Source of the DNA: Clostridia bacterium
GTDB taxonomy: Bacteria; Bacillota; Clostridia; Lachnospirales; Lachnospiraceae
Length of the DNA stretch: 64,000 bases
Assembly (NCBI GenBank): GCA_910575725.1
Contig: CAJTFE010000007.1
Coordinates: forward strand, 113,732 to 177,731
Direction: 5' to 3'
Shown piece by piece: positions 1 to 10,508 of the stretch. Under the pieces are notes generated by a model. It saw only the letters and a list, made by a program, of their open reading frames with translations, did not search any database and was not told the DNA's origin. The stretch's first letter is position 1; every line of letters begins with the position of its first letter. The position numbers were made by a program, and so were the translations under genes.

Positions 1-126
1 ATAGTTTATGCCATGGCTCCCCGGCTCAAACGTAAATTAGTTCATTACAAAGTATTTCCTACACCCGATTTTTGGACACTGTTCGTCGTCAAAAAGTAGA
101 GAATTATAAATGGGTTCACGATGGAT

Positions 127-2718
127 TCAAGTAGCTGAACGAAGAGAAGCAGTCAATCCCTCCCCATCCGTATCAATCACAATCGTATCTCCAGCAGCAG
201 CCTCCCCGCCCAGGATAAGCTTCGCAGCCAGTGTCTCCACATGTTTTTGCATATACCGCTTCAAAGGCCGTGCCCCATATACGGGATCGTACCCATGCTC
301 CGTAATAAAAGCCTTGGCTCTTTCCGTAAGGGTAAGGGTCAGCTCCCGATCCTTCAGGCGCCCGTTCAGCTCATCCAAAAGCAGATGAATAATAGAAGCA
401 ATATCACTTTTACTGAGAGGCTTAAAGAGAATGGTCTCATCCAACCGGTTCAAAAATTCCGGCCGGAAATGAGCTCTTAAGTCATTCAGCACCAATTTCT
501 GAGCCTCTTCCCGGATATTTCCCTCCTCATCAATCCCTTCCAGAAGATAAGCAGAACCAATATTGGAAGTCATAATAAGAATGGTATTCTTAAAGTCCAC
601 CGTGCGCCCCTGAGAGTCCGTAATCCGGCCGTCGTCCAATACCTGCAGAAGGACATTGAACACATCGGGATGAGCCTTCTCAATCTCGTCAAACAGCACT
701 ACAGAATAAGGCTTCCGGCGGACCGCCTCCGTAAGCTGGCCGCCCTCCTCATATCCCACATATCCGGGAGGCGCTCCGATAAGACGGGAGACAGAGTATT
801 TCTCCATATATTCACTCATATCAATCCGCACCATATTCTGCTCATCGTCAAAAAGACTGGCGGCCAGAGCCTTGGCAAGCTCCGTCTTTCCCACGCCCGT
901 AGGCCCGAGAAACAGGAAGGAGCCAATGGGCTTACTCGGATCCTTAATACCGGCTTTGGAGCGGATAATAGCCTCGGAAACCAGGGTCACGCCCTCATCC
1001 TGTCCAATCACACGTTTGTGAAGCTCTTCATCTAAGTGCAGAGTTTTATTCCGCTCGCTCTCCGTCAGCTTAGCCACAGGAATTCCCGTCCACCTGGAAA
1101 TAATACGGGCAATCTCATCCTCCGTAACAGACTCGTGAACCAAGGAGAGATCCTTTTTATGAATCGCTTCCTCCTCCTGCTCCAGCTGCTTTTGCAGCTG
1201 CGGCAATTTGCCGTACTGCAGCTCGGCAGCCTTGTTGAGATCGTAGTTCTGCTGCGCCGTCTGAATCTGCTTATTAATATCCTCAATTTCCTCACGCAGT
1301 TTGGAGAGACGCTCCACCGAAGTTTTTTCATTGTCCCACTGGGCCTTTTTCCCGTTGAATTCATCCCGAAGTTCCGCAAGCTCTCTTTGAAGATGCTCAA
1401 GACGCTCCTGGCTCAGACGATCCGTCTCCTTTTTCAGAGCCGCCTCTTCAATCTCCAACTGCATGATTTTCCGGCTCAGCTCGTCAAGCTCCGCTGGCAT
1501 GGAATCAAGCTCCGTCTTAATCAGAGCACAGGCTTCATCTACCAGGTCAATTGCCTTATCCGGCAGAAAACGGTCGGAAATATACCGGTTGGAGAGGACG
1601 GCAGCAGAGACTAGGGCTGCATCCGTGATCTTAACCCCGTGGAACACCTCATAGCGCTCCTTCAGACCTCTTAAGATAGAAATCGTATCCTCCACCGCAG
1701 GCTCATCCACCATCACCGGCTGGAACCGACGCTCCAGGGCCGCATCCTTCTCAATATACTGCCGGTATTCATCCAGGGTTGTAGCGCCGATACAGTGAAG
1801 CTCCCCTCTGGCAAGCATAGGCTTTAACATATTGCCGGCATCCATAGCCCCGTCCGTCTTACCTGCCCCTACAATCAAATGCAGCTCGTCAATAAAAAGA
1901 ATAATCTGTCCGTCACTCTTGCGAACCTCATCCAATACAGCTTTCAGACGCTCCTCAAATTCTCCCCGGTACTTGGCGCCGGCCACCAGCGCGCCCATGT
2001 CCAGGGCAAAAAGCTTCTTATCCTTAAGCCCCTCCGGCACATCTCCGCGGACAATCCGCTGGGCCAGTCCCTCAATGGCCGCCGTCTTGCCCACGCCAGG
2101 CTCCCCGATAAGGACAGGATTATTTTTCGTCTTTCTGGAGAGAATGCGGATAATATTGCGGATCTCCGCATCCCGTCCAATCACCGGGTCAAGCTTCTGC
2201 TCCCGGGCACGTTCCACCAAATCAGAGCCATACTTATTCAAGGTATCATAAGTAGCCTCCGGATTATCACTGGTAACACGCTGATTGCCCCGAACCGTAG
2301 AGAGTGCCTTAAGAAAACGGTCCTTTGTAATACCGTATTCCTTGAAAATATCCTTAACAGAGGGACTCGGGCTGTCAAGCAGGGCAAGAAACAGATGCTC
2401 CACAGAAACATATTCATCCCCCATCTGCTTCGCCTCATCCTCAGCGCTAATGAGTACCTTATTTAAATACTGTCCCACATAAGGCTGGCCGCCGGAAACC
2501 TTCACCCTCTTATTAAGAGCCTGTTCCACCCGGTTCACAAAATGCTCCGGCTGAATCTCCATCTTCGAGATCAGCTTCAAAATCAGACTGTCCTCCTGTC
2601 TAAGAAGACTCATAAGCAGATGCTCCTGTTCCAGCTCCTGGTTACCATATTCATAAGCGGTTTTTTCCAAATCATTCACAGCCTGTATGGATTTTTGCGT
2701 AAATTTGTTAATATTCAT
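127..2718 (-). CDS. clpB: ClpB disaggregase (Hsp100 ATPase)
   Basis: Hexameric AAA+ chaperone that pulls polypeptides out of aggregates together with DnaK/DnaJ/GrpE, in the cytoplasm. The 863-residue product has the full family layout: N-terminal Clp_N repeats (about 1-145), first ATPase domain with Walker A GEPGVGKT near 205-212 and Walker B FIDELH, a charged coiled-coil middle domain (about 400-530), and a second ATPase domain with Walker A GPTGVGKT near 606 followed by the C-terminal ClpB D2-small domain. The ATG start at 2718 follows AGGAGG at a 7-base distance. It is transcribed away from the hrcA operon. No CIRCE was found in its leader, so its control is probably separate from HrcA; the leader holds a palindromic repeat and a terminator-like hairpin. 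The pairing with DnaK partners next door fits the shared job. Confidence 0.97.
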   Translation of the reverse strand: MNINKFTQKSIQAVNDLEKTAYEYGNQELEQEHLLMSLLRQEDSLILKLISKMEIQPEHFVNRVEQALNKRVKVSGGQPYVGQYLNKVLISAEDEAKQMGDEYVSVEHLFLALLDSPSPSVKDIFKEYGITKDRFLKALSTVRGNQRVTSDNPEATYDTLNKYGSDLVERAREQKLDPVIGRDAEIRNIIRILSRKTKNNPVLIGEPGVGKTAAIEGLAQRIVRGDVPEGLKDKKLFALDMGALVAGAKYRGEFEERLKAVLDEVRKSDGQIILFIDELHLIVGAGKTDGAMDAGNMLKPMLARGELHCIGATTLDEYRQYIEKDAALERRFQPVMVDEPAVEDTISILRGLKERYEVFHGVKITDAALVSAAVLSNRYISDRFLPDKAIDLVDEACALIKTELDSMPAELDELSRKIMQLEIEEAALKKETDRLSQERLEHLQRELAELRDEFNGKKAQWDNEKTSVERLSKLREEIEDINKQIQTAQQNYDLNKAAELQYGKLPQLQKQLEQEEEAIHKKDLSLVHESVTEDEIARIISRWTGIPVAKLTESERNKTLHLDEELHKRVIGQDEGVTLVSEAIIRSKAGIKDPSKPIGSFLFLGPTGVGKTELAKALAASLFDDEQNMVRIDMSEYMEKYSVSRLIGAPPGYVGYEEGGQLTEAVRRKPYSVVLFDEIEKAHPDVFNVLLQVLDDGRITDSQGRTVDFKNTILIMTSNIGSAYLLEGIDEEGNIREEAQKLVLNDLRAHFRPEFLNRLDETILFKPLSKSDIASIIHLLLDELNGRLKDRELTLTLTERAKAFITEHGYDPVYGARPLKRYMQKHVETLAAKLILGGEAAAGDTIVIDTDGEGLTASLRSAT

Positions 2719-2741
2719 AATCTGCCTCCTATTCCAGTTTC

Positions 2742-2833
2742 GTAATATCCCTCCCGGTACATGGGTATGAAATCCATTTCCAGCCGCAAAACATGCGTCT
2801 GTAAATCGATTTGTGCACTGTGAGGGATATTAC
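2742..2833 (-). repeat. 92-bp palindromic repeat, copy A (clpB leader)
   Basis: The ends form an inverted repeat (GTAATATCCCTC at 2742 and GAGGGATATTAC ending at 2833). Read on the minus strand it matches the element at 15514-15606 over nearly its whole length. In both places it ends with TTACG(A/G)AACTGGAATAGGAG, so the ribosome site of the downstream gene is abutted by or part of the repeat. It has no coding capacity; it is likely a small non-autonomous (MITE- or REP-like) element. Confidence 0.85.
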
Positions 2834-2854
2834 TGTTCCGGTTCCGTAAAATGC

Positions 2855-2898
2855 AAAAGACCCTATACCACACACTTATGCATGTGATACAGGGCCTT
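2855..2898 (-). terminator. terminator-like hairpin in the clpB leader
   Basis: On the minus strand GGCCCTGTATCACA pairs, with G-U pairs, with TGTGGTATAGGGTC across a 10-base loop, followed by TCTTTT. It lies between the putative clpB promoter and the gene, so it could act as an attenuator or simply stop upstream transcription. The stem is seen directly; a regulatory role is inference. Confidence 0.55.
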
Positions 2899-2916
2899 GT
2901 TCACTTGTCTATACCT

Positions 2917-2947
2917 AGTATATATCACTCTCTATCAAAAAATGCAA
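2917..2947 (-). promoter_or_regulatory. putative clpB promoter
   Basis: On the minus strand TTGCAT (2947-2942) is followed after 17 bases by TATATA, with an overlapping TATACT. It lies upstream of the leader hairpin. No CtsR heptad repeat or CIRCE was recognised here. Confidence 0.45.
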
Positions 2948-3088
2948 TACTTAATTTCTAAAATAATTCTAAACATTTCTAAACAAAGCATTCCGGCCAA
3001 ACGTTCTTCCCAGCAGCCATCCATTGCAGGCATCAGGCAAATACTTTATAATTAGCATACAACCCAGAAAAGGAGAAAGCAGCCATAA

Positions 3089-3469
3089 ATGAACTATAAG
3101 ATAATGTTAAGCAATAGTCTGAAAGCAGCCATAAATGAACTGAAAGAAAAAAATAATATAACTTGTACACAATATCATATACATATTTATCCGGATACAA
3201 GCGAAAAAGAATTGTCGAGATTATCCAGTAAGGATTTGTATTACAAAACCGCATTTTTAAAAGGAAAATACGAATTAAAAACATTTACCATAGAAGAAAC
3301 AGCAAAAATATTCTCACCGCCAATGGGCCTGCCCTTGTGGATGGAGATGTCATTGCTGTCGCATAAGGAAAGTGAAATGCATATCAAGCTAAAAATAAGC
3401 ATCAGATTCAGAAAGCCAAAAGACCTGCATAACAAAGAAACAAGCCATCCGCCAATCAGAGTATTATAA
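3089..3469 (+). CDS. conserved-looking small protein of unknown function
   Basis: Unrecognised 126-residue product. The C-terminal half (KTFTIEETAKIFSPPMGL, LPLWMEMSLL, then RFRKPKDLHNKETSHPPIRVL split over the end) has the regular alternation of a folded domain, with no signal peptide or membrane segment, so a soluble protein is likely. An AGGAGA lies about 12 bases before the ATG, a little far. A 21-bp direct repeat beginning GAAAGCAGCC occurs at 3075-3095, spanning the start, and again at 3121-3141 in a different frame, so the 5' end may have been altered by a local duplication and the true start is uncertain. It stands alone between clpB and the hrcA operon. Confidence 0.55.
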   Translation: MNYKIMLSNSLKAAINELKEKNNITCTQYHIHIYPDTSEKELSRLSSKDLYYKTAFLKGKYELKTFTIEETAKIFSPPMGLPLWMEMSLLSHKESEMHIKLKISIRFRKPKDLHNKETSHPPIRVL

Positions 3470-3634
3470 AAATAAAAACACAAAAAACAGTATCCTTGTC
3501 CACTGAGGGTACCCACAGCGCAAATCCATCAAGCAAAAGCAGAATCAGCAATTAAATACCGAAACAGGCATGACACATCAAACAGCATACAGCAGAAACA
3601 CACATCCGAAAAGACAAAAAACTTCCGTCCCCAA

Positions 3635-3750
3635 GCAGTTCATCCAGGAGGAGGCGGAGGGCCAGAGCAGACAGCGTGTACGCGAACCGTCCGAACACAG
3701 ATATGGAAAAGCCTGTGCCCCGGCCCTCCGCCTCCTCCTGGATGAACTGC
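3635..3750. repeat. long palindrome with dispersed core, copy 1
   Basis: Perfect 29-bp arms (3635-3663 and 3722-3750) flank a 58-base loop. The loop holds a core, from AGAGCAGACAGCGTGTACG to GGAAAAGCC, that recurs at 28262-28314 with few differences. It lies just upstream of the hrcA promoter. The stretch 3470-3786 otherwise shows no gene I can support. Confidence 0.85.
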
Positions 3751-3786
3751 CTCCTCCCCCAATTTCTAAAAAAAACATAAACTCGC

Positions 3787-3815
3787 TTGACAAACGCAAC
3801 CCATAGTGCTATTTT
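3787..3815 (+). promoter_or_regulatory. hrcA operon promoter
   Basis: TTGACA (3787-3792), a 17-base spacer and TATTTT (3810-3815), a sigma-A type promoter directly before the CIRCE operator. The position relative to CIRCE is the classical one for HrcA repression. Confidence 0.85.
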
Positions 3816-3819
3816 AATG

Positions 3820-3846
3820 TTAGCACTCAAAAGGGCCGAGTGCTAA
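3820..3846 (+). promoter_or_regulatory. CIRCE operator (HrcA binding site)
   Basis: TTAGCACTC, nine bases, GAGTGCTAA: an exact match to the CIRCE consensus, overlapping the transcription start region of hrcA-grpE-dnaK-dnaJ. HrcA, encoded by the first gene, binds CIRCE and represses until heat stress. It is the only CIRCE seen in the window. Confidence 0.98.
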
Positions 3847-3914
3847 TAGGAAAAAAGACACACAAGAGTATTTCCAATAAAAAAGGAAATCCTCTATAAA
3901 AATGAGGTGACGAA

Positions 3915-4949
3915 TTGGATCTGGACGAGAGAAAATTAAAAATCCTGCAGGCAATCATCCGCAATTATATGGAAACAGGAGAACCCGTAGGCTCCAGAAC
4001 CATTTCCAAATATTCCGATTTGAATCTAAGCTCCGCAACCATCCGCAACGAGATGTCAGACCTGGAGGAGATGGGCTACATCCTGCAGCCTCATACCTCA
4101 GCCGGAAGGATTCCTTCTGACAAAGGCTACCGTCTTTATGTGGATCGCATGATGAAAGAGAAGGAACAGGAAGTCAGAGAGCTGAAAGAACTGATGATTG
4201 AACGAACCGATAAGATGGAACGGGTACTGAAGCAAGTGGTGAAGGTCCTGGCGGCCAACACCAACTACGCCACCATGGTATCGGCCCCTGCCTGTCATCG
4301 GAACAAGCTGAAATTTATTCAGCTTTCCAAAGTAAGCTCCACCCAGATTCTCACCGTCATAATGATGGAAGGAAATCTGGTACGCAACAAAGTCATTCCC
4401 GTTACCGAGGAACTGGATCAGGAGACAGTGCTGAAGCTGAATATCCTTTTAAACAGCGTTCTCAACGGACTGGCCATTGAAGAAATCAACCTGGCCATGA
4501 TTAAGAACCTGAAGGAGCAGGCAGGCATTCACAGCGGTCTGGTGGCAGATGTCATTGACGCAGTGGCAGAAGTCATTCATTCAGAGGAGGAGGTAGAGAT
4601 ATATACCTCCGGAACCACCAACATTTTCCGCTATCCGGAACTGTCCGAGAACGGAAAAGCCAGCGAGCTTTTGAGCACCTTTGAGGAAAAGCAGGAGCTG
4701 ACGGATCTGGTGAACCGGACCTTGGAGGGAAGCGGGGAAAGGGATATCCAGGTGTACATCGGCCAGGAGCTTCCCGTACAGGCCATGAAAGACTGCAGCG
4801 TGGTGACAGCCACCTACGAGCTGGGAGACGGGCTTCGGGGCACCATCGGAATCATAGGGCCGAAGCGCATGGATTATGAAAATGTGGTGGATACCTTAAA
4901 GACCCTCACAGATCAGCTGGATGAGATATATAACCGAAAGCAGGAATAA
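3915..4949 (+). CDS. hrcA: HrcA heat-shock repressor
   Basis: Represses class I heat-shock genes by binding CIRCE; folding is kept active by GroEL in known systems. The 344 residues match the usual length. The N-terminal winged helix (about 1-75) contains the family pattern GEPVGSRTIS and LSSATIRNEMSDLEEMGY, followed by a GAF-like dimerisation part. The start is TTG at 3915, placed five bases after GAGGTGA; no better in-frame ATG precedes the conserved N-terminus. First gene of the operon, 25 bases before grpE, so it represses its own operon through the CIRCE at 3820. Confidence 0.96.
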   Translation: MDLDERKLKILQAIIRNYMETGEPVGSRTISKYSDLNLSSATIRNEMSDLEEMGYILQPHTSAGRIPSDKGYRLYVDRMMKEKEQEVRELKELMIERTDKMERVLKQVVKVLAANTNYATMVSAPACHRNKLKFIQLSKVSSTQILTVIMMEGNLVRNKVIPVTEELDQETVLKLNILLNSVLNGLAIEEINLAMIKNLKEQAGIHSGLVADVIDAVAEVIHSEEEVEIYTSGTTNIFRYPELSENGKASELLSTFEEKQELTDLVNRTLEGSGERDIQVYIGQELPVQAMKDCSVVTATYELGDGLRGTIGIIGPKRMDYENVVDTLKTLTDQLDEIYNRKQE

Positions 4950-4974
4950 AAGGAAGAGAAAGGGGTAAAGACCC

Positions 4975-5610
4975 GTGGAAAAGGAAATGAATCAGGAAGA
5001 AGCCATCCAGGAGGAAGAGCTTCAAAGAGAAGCGGCAGAAGCCCAAGACGAGGCCGTGCAGGAAGAGCCGGAAGCAAAAGCAGAGGAAGAACAGGATCCG
5101 TCGTCTGAGGCGTCCAAGGAGCCGAAGGAAAAGTCAGAAAAATCCTTCCTTGGCAAGAAGAAAAAGAAGAAAGACCCGAAGGACGAGAAAATTGAGGAGC
5201 TTGAAGACCGGGTAAAGCGCCAGATGGCAGAGTTTGACAACTTCCGCAAACGCACCGAGAAGGAAAAGTCCCATATGTACGAGATAGGAGCCAGGGATGT
5301 GATTGAGAAGATTCTTCCGGTGGTGGACAATTTCGAGCGGGGACTTGCAGCCGTTCCCGAGGAAGAAAGAGCTAATCCCGTCATAGAGGGAATGGATAAG
5401 ATCTACAAGCAGCTGATGACCGTATTGACCGACCTGGGCGTGGCTCCCATTGAGGCGGCAGGACAGGAGTTTGATCCCAATCTTCACAATGCAGTGATGC
5501 ACATAGAGGATGAAGAACTTGGGGAAAATATTGTGGCCGAGGAATTCCAGAAGGGATATACCTACAAAGAAACCGTTATCCGGCACAGCATGGTGAAGGT
5601 TGCAAACTGA
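4975..5610 (+). CDS. grpE: GrpE nucleotide exchange factor
   Basis: Releases ADP from DnaK and so sets the pace of the Hsp70 cycle. The 211-residue protein has a long acidic and then lysine-rich N-terminal tail (about 1-65), a helical coiled-coil dimer stalk (EELEDRVKRQMAEFDNFRKR) and the C-terminal beta domain with the family signature ending KETVIRHSMVKVAN. The start is GTG at 4975 after AGGGG; an ATG four codons later is possible. It sits between hrcA and dnaK in the canonical order. A strong hairpin follows it before dnaK. Confidence 0.95.
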   Translation: MEKEMNQEEAIQEEELQREAAEAQDEAVQEEPEAKAEEEQDPSSEASKEPKEKSEKSFLGKKKKKKDPKDEKIEELEDRVKRQMAEFDNFRKRTEKEKSHMYEIGARDVIEKILPVVDNFERGLAAVPEEERANPVIEGMDKIYKQLMTVLTDLGVAPIEAAGQEFDPNLHNAVMHIEDEELGENIVAEEFQKGYTYKETVIRHSMVKVAN

Positions 5611-5621
5611 TGCGACAGCTT

Positions 5622-7579
<1,958 letters not shown>

Positions 7580-7599
7580 AGTAAGAAAGCGATAAGAAT

Positions 7600-7648
7600 G
7601 AATTCCAAGGAAAGTGAACGAAAAAGCAGTCATCTTTCCTTGGAATTC
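7600..7648 (+). other. 15-bp perfect hairpin between dnaK and dnaJ
   Basis: GAATTCCAAGGAAAG (7600-7614) and CTTTCCTTGGAATTC (7634-7648) with a 19-base loop and no U-run. It could limit 3' decay of the dnaK message or be an RNase site that uncouples dnaK and dnaJ levels; the function is inference. Confidence 0.75.
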
Positions 7649-7765
7649 GGCCGTATTAAAATGATTATGTCCGGCAGCGAAAAAAGATGAAGTCAAACGT
7701 CCCCTTGGGCTGCTGCCCGTGAGAGTAAAAGCTAAGAGTATTTGAATAAAGAGGAAGATAAAAGA

Positions 7766-8929
7766 ATGGCAGAGCAGAAAAGAGACTACTATGAGGTCTT
7801 AGGCATAGATAAAAATGCGGATGACGCCGCGATTAAAAAAGCATACCGCCAGCTGGCGAAAAAATATCATCCGGATATGAATCCCGGCGATCAGGAGGCG
7901 GAGAAAAAGTTCAAGGAGGCATCCGAGGCTTACGCGGTCTTGAGTGATCCGGATAAGCGCCGCCAGTACGATCAGTTCGGCCATGCAGCCTTTGAGGGCG
8001 GTGCCGGGGGAGGCGGCTTTGGCGGCTTCGATTTTACAGGTGCGGATATGGGAGATATCTTTGGGGATATTTTCGGCGATCTCTTTGGAGGCGGCCGCAG
8101 CAGGAGAGCCAACAACGGGCCCATGCAGGGGGCAAATCTTCGGGCACAGGTACGCGTGACCTTTGAGGAAGCCGTATTTGGCTGTGATAAGGAAATTGAA
8201 CTGACCTTAAAGGATGAGTGCGGAAAGTGCCACGGAACAGGCGCAAAGCCTGGAACGTCACCTATCACCTGTACAAAGTGCGGAGGCAAGGGCCAGGTGG
8301 TGTATACCCAGCAGTCTCTCTTCGGCATGGTGCAGAATGTGCGTACTTGTCCCGACTGTAACGGAACCGGCAAGGTAATTAAGGAAAAATGTCCGGACTG
8401 CTACGGAACCGGGTATATTTCCAGTAAGAAGAAGATTGCCGTCACTGTGCCGGCCGGAATCGACAATGGTCAGAGTATCCGTATCCGGGGCAAGGGAGAG
8501 CCTGGAGTGAATGGCGGTCCCAGAGGCGATCTGCTGGTGGAGGTTCTCGTAAGCAGGCATCCTATTTTCCAGAGACAGGATACGAATATCTATTCTACGG
8601 CGCCTATCAGCTTTGTGACAGCGGCCCTTGGAGGCACTGTGCGGATCAAAACCGTGGACGGCGAGGTAGAGTACGATGTAAAAGCCGGAACCCAGACGGA
8701 CACCCGTGTTCGTCTGAAGGGAAAAGGCGTACCGTCGCTGCGGAACAAAAATGTGCGCGGCGATCATTATGTAACCTTAGTAGTACAGGTTCCGACAGAT
8801 TTGAGCAAGGACGCCAAGGAAGCATTACGGGCCTATGACGATGCGGTAAATGGCATTGCTCCTTCCGGAAAAGGAGGGAAGGGGAAGAAGCGCTTTATGG
8901 ATAAGGTAAAGGAAGCGCTGGACGAATAA
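7766..8929 (+). CDS. dnaJ: DnaJ (Hsp40 co-chaperone)
   Basis: Delivers clients to DnaK and stimulates its ATPase. 387 residues: J domain (about 4-70) with the HPD motif in [11 protein letters not shown], a Gly/Phe-rich linker (about 75-120), then a zinc region with four CxxCxGxG repeats ([32 protein letters not shown]) and the C-terminal peptide-binding domains. This is type I DnaJ of normal length. The start is ATG 7766, preceded by AGAGGAAG; an upstream in-frame TTG at 7742 would add eight unconserved residues. Last gene of the heat-shock operon; a strong terminator follows. Confidence 0.97.
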   Translation: MAEQKRDYYEVLGIDKNADDAAIKKAYRQLAKKYHPDMNPGDQEAEKKFKEASEAYAVLSDPDKRRQYDQFGHAAFEGGAGGGGFGGFDFTGADMGDIFGDIFGDLFGGGRSRRANNGPMQGANLRAQVRVTFEEAVFGCDKEIELTLKDECGKCHGTGAKPGTSPITCTKCGGKGQVVYTQQSLFGMVQNVRTCPDCNGTGKVIKEKCPDCYGTGYISSKKKIAVTVPAGIDNGQSIRIRGKGEPGVNGGPRGDLLVEVLVSRHPIFQRQDTNIYSTAPISFVTAALGGTVRIKTVDGEVEYDVKAGTQTDTRVRLKGKGVPSLRNKNVRGDHYVTLVVQVPTDLSKDAKEALRAYDDAVNGIAPSGKGGKGKKRFMDKVKEALDE

Positions 8930-8948
8930 GCCTTGTCAGAGCTTTAAA

Positions 8949-9012
8949 ACAGCCCTGGCATTGCAGAATTCCGGAAGTACCGGCGCTCTGCAATGCCAGG
9001 GCTGTCTGTTTT
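8949..9012. terminator. bidirectional terminator, dnaJ / coiled-coil gene
   Basis: A perfect 19-bp stem (ACAGCCCTGGCATTGCAGA with its complement at 8987-9005) and a 19-base loop. T-rich tails occur on both strands, fitting its place between two convergent genes. Confidence 0.92.
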
Positions 9013-9016
9013 ACCC

Positions 9017-9544
9017 TTAAGCAGTTTTTACTTCCAGGGCATTGAGACGTTTTTCAAAATTGTCCATTGTACGAAGCAGAATACTGATGGTCTCCTGTTC
9101 GTTTTTTGTGACACGATAGATGTCTTTTAATCCATTAAGCTCACGCTCAATTTTATCAAAACGTTTTTCATTCTTTTTATCGTAGCGTTCCATCTCGTCC
9201 AGAAGCATAGACTCTGATTTGAACAGCATTTTTTTCATGCGTCTCGTCATTCTGTCTTCAGAAGCCTGGATGGACGTCTGAATCAGCTTGGTCATACGGG
9301 CCTCGGAAGCCTGGATGGATTCTTGAATCAGTCCGGTCATGCGGGCCTCAGATTCTTGAATCAGTCCGACCATGCGGGCCTCAGATTCTTGAATCAGTCC
9401 GACCATCCTGGTCTCAGATTCTTGAATCAGTCCGGTCATGCGGGCCTCAGATTCTTGAATCAGTCCAACCATCCTGGCCTCAGATTTCTGGACGGCTTTC
9501 TCGACTATTTCGGCAATAGCCGAAAGATCTTTTGCATCTAACAA
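9017..9544 (-). CDS. repetitive coiled-coil protein, function unknown
   Basis: Unrecognised 175-residue soluble protein built mostly of an 11-residue (hendecad) repeat, ESEARM(V/T)GLIQ, in five near-identical copies plus two longer variants (ESIQASEARMTKLIQ type), followed by charged coiled-coil (about 105-175). No signal peptide or membrane segment. It should form a long parallel coiled coil. The start is TTG at 9544, chosen because AGGAGG lies five bases before it. The 33-bp DNA repeats are so alike that copy number can be expected to vary between strains. Proteins of this look are common near phage or transposon-derived genes in Clostridia, but I cannot assign a role. Confidence 0.75.
   Translation of the reverse strand: MLDAKDLSAIAEIVEKAVQKSEARMVGLIQESEARMTGLIQESETRMVGLIQESEARMVGLIQESEARMTGLIQESIQASEARMTKLIQTSIQASEDRMTRRMKKMLFKSESMLLDEMERYDKKNEKRFDKIERELNGLKDIYRVTKNEQETISILLRTMDNFEKRLNALEVKTA
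9320..9484 (-). repeat. five tandem 33-bp repeats inside the coiled-coil gene
   Basis: Unit TTCTTGAATCAGTCC plus GACCATGCGGGCCTCAGA on the plus strand, with one to a few differences per copy. The 33-base length keeps the frame and gives the 11-residue protein repeat. Confidence 0.9.
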
Positions 9545-9897
9545 GGTATCCTCCTTTCTCCTCCAATTTTAGGAAGGAATATGATTCGAACAGCATCTTT
9601 TGAAGAGGTACTTTTAAGTATAATTGATTTTTTTTTAAAATACCAGTCCATTTTTAAAACCTTTTACAATTTTACAATTACAATAACATGTGTTGCTTTG
9701 ATACTCCGTGACCGGCAGTATAAAACCTTTTAAGCTCTTCCTGAAAGAATTTGTTTAGAAGGAAGCATCCAGCCGCCTTGCTGGCAGCAGGGATGGAAAA
9801 TAAGATGAAGGGGAACCGACAGAAGGAAAAGGGCTTAAATGCTTTTAGAATGCCGGCTGTTTCGGCGGTTCTTGGCCGCTTTTACAAGCGGATTCTG
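9545..9897. other. intergenic stretch without a supported gene
   Basis: AT-rich near 9600-9690. I see only the ribosome site of the minus-strand gene at its left end; no convincing gene, RNA or terminator. Confidence 0.5.
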
Positions 9898-10290
9898 TTA
9901 CATCCGGTTGATAAATTCTTCAACGGACCGTACCTGGCGCGCTAAAAGGAACCAGCGATCCAGTTGGAAAAAACTTGTCTGGCGTAAGATTTGTTCCTGG
10001 ATTCCAAGGGGAACTTTTCCGTGATCGGACAAGGTTTCCAGGATACATTCGGCTTTGCTTTTTGCAGCGCCTTGTATCCAGAGAAATAAAGGACCAAAGC
10101 TTGAAGCAGGCTGCTGCATTTGATAATCGTTCGCTTTCAAAAAATCTCCTCTCTGTGTAAAAGGGAACCATGGCGAATTGCCAGATAATTTAGAAGCTGT
10201 TACAAGAGGGAGTATAGCAGAGAGGTTTTGCAAAATCAAGGAAAGTGAACCAATTGTATGAGAATGTATAAAGATGTCGTAAAAGTTCAT
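9898..10290 (-). pseudogene. probable 3' remnant of a PD-(D/E)XK (Rpn-like) transposase-family gene
   Basis: The last ~50 residues read minus-strand as ECILETLSDHG, VPLGIQEQILRQTSFFQLDRW split by a few residues, then LLARQVRSVEEFINRM. This has the shape of the C-terminal helix pair seen in Rpn/PD-(D/E)XK nuclease-family transposase proteins of Clostridia (xEAILxLLxxxGxxP...IxxQTDLxxLxxWLxxAxxAxSxEEF). Nothing resembling the nuclease domain precedes it, there is no ribosome site, and the upstream part looks like non-coding shadow, so I read it as a truncated remnant. The family match is from memory of the pattern and is tentative. Confidence 0.4.
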
Positions 10291-10383
10291 CCAGATCGCA
10301 GTGGAACAGACTTTCCGGTGCTTTGCCGCAGCCAGGCCGAAGAACCACAGAAAAGCCGATTTTGTACATCAAAAAATACAACA

Positions 10384-10418
10384 TTGAAATGGACAATTCC
10401 AAGTCAATATGATAGAAT
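10384..10418 (+). promoter_or_regulatory. putative promoter of the PFOR gene
   Basis: Two overlapping sigma-A type choices: TTGAAA (10384) with an 18-base spacer and TATGAT (10408), or TGGACA (10390) with 17 bases and TAGAAT (10413). A short hairpin (GGGGTA...TATCCCC, 10430-10450) lies in the leader. Confidence 0.6.
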
Positions 10419-10508
10419 AATTTACATATGGGGTACTCGCAGGTATCCCCCAATGCGCACCTGGGAAAGACTGACCGGGGCGAAACAATTTAAGGAGGAA
10501 AAGACAAA

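Noticed and set aside
2917..3030. CtsR box or CIRCE for clpB
   Set aside because: No tandem GGTCAAA heptads and no TTAGCACTC palindrome found.
3552..3830. Frames over the palindrome at 3.6 kb
   Set aside because: They follow the repeat and read the same core in several frames; no ribosome site.
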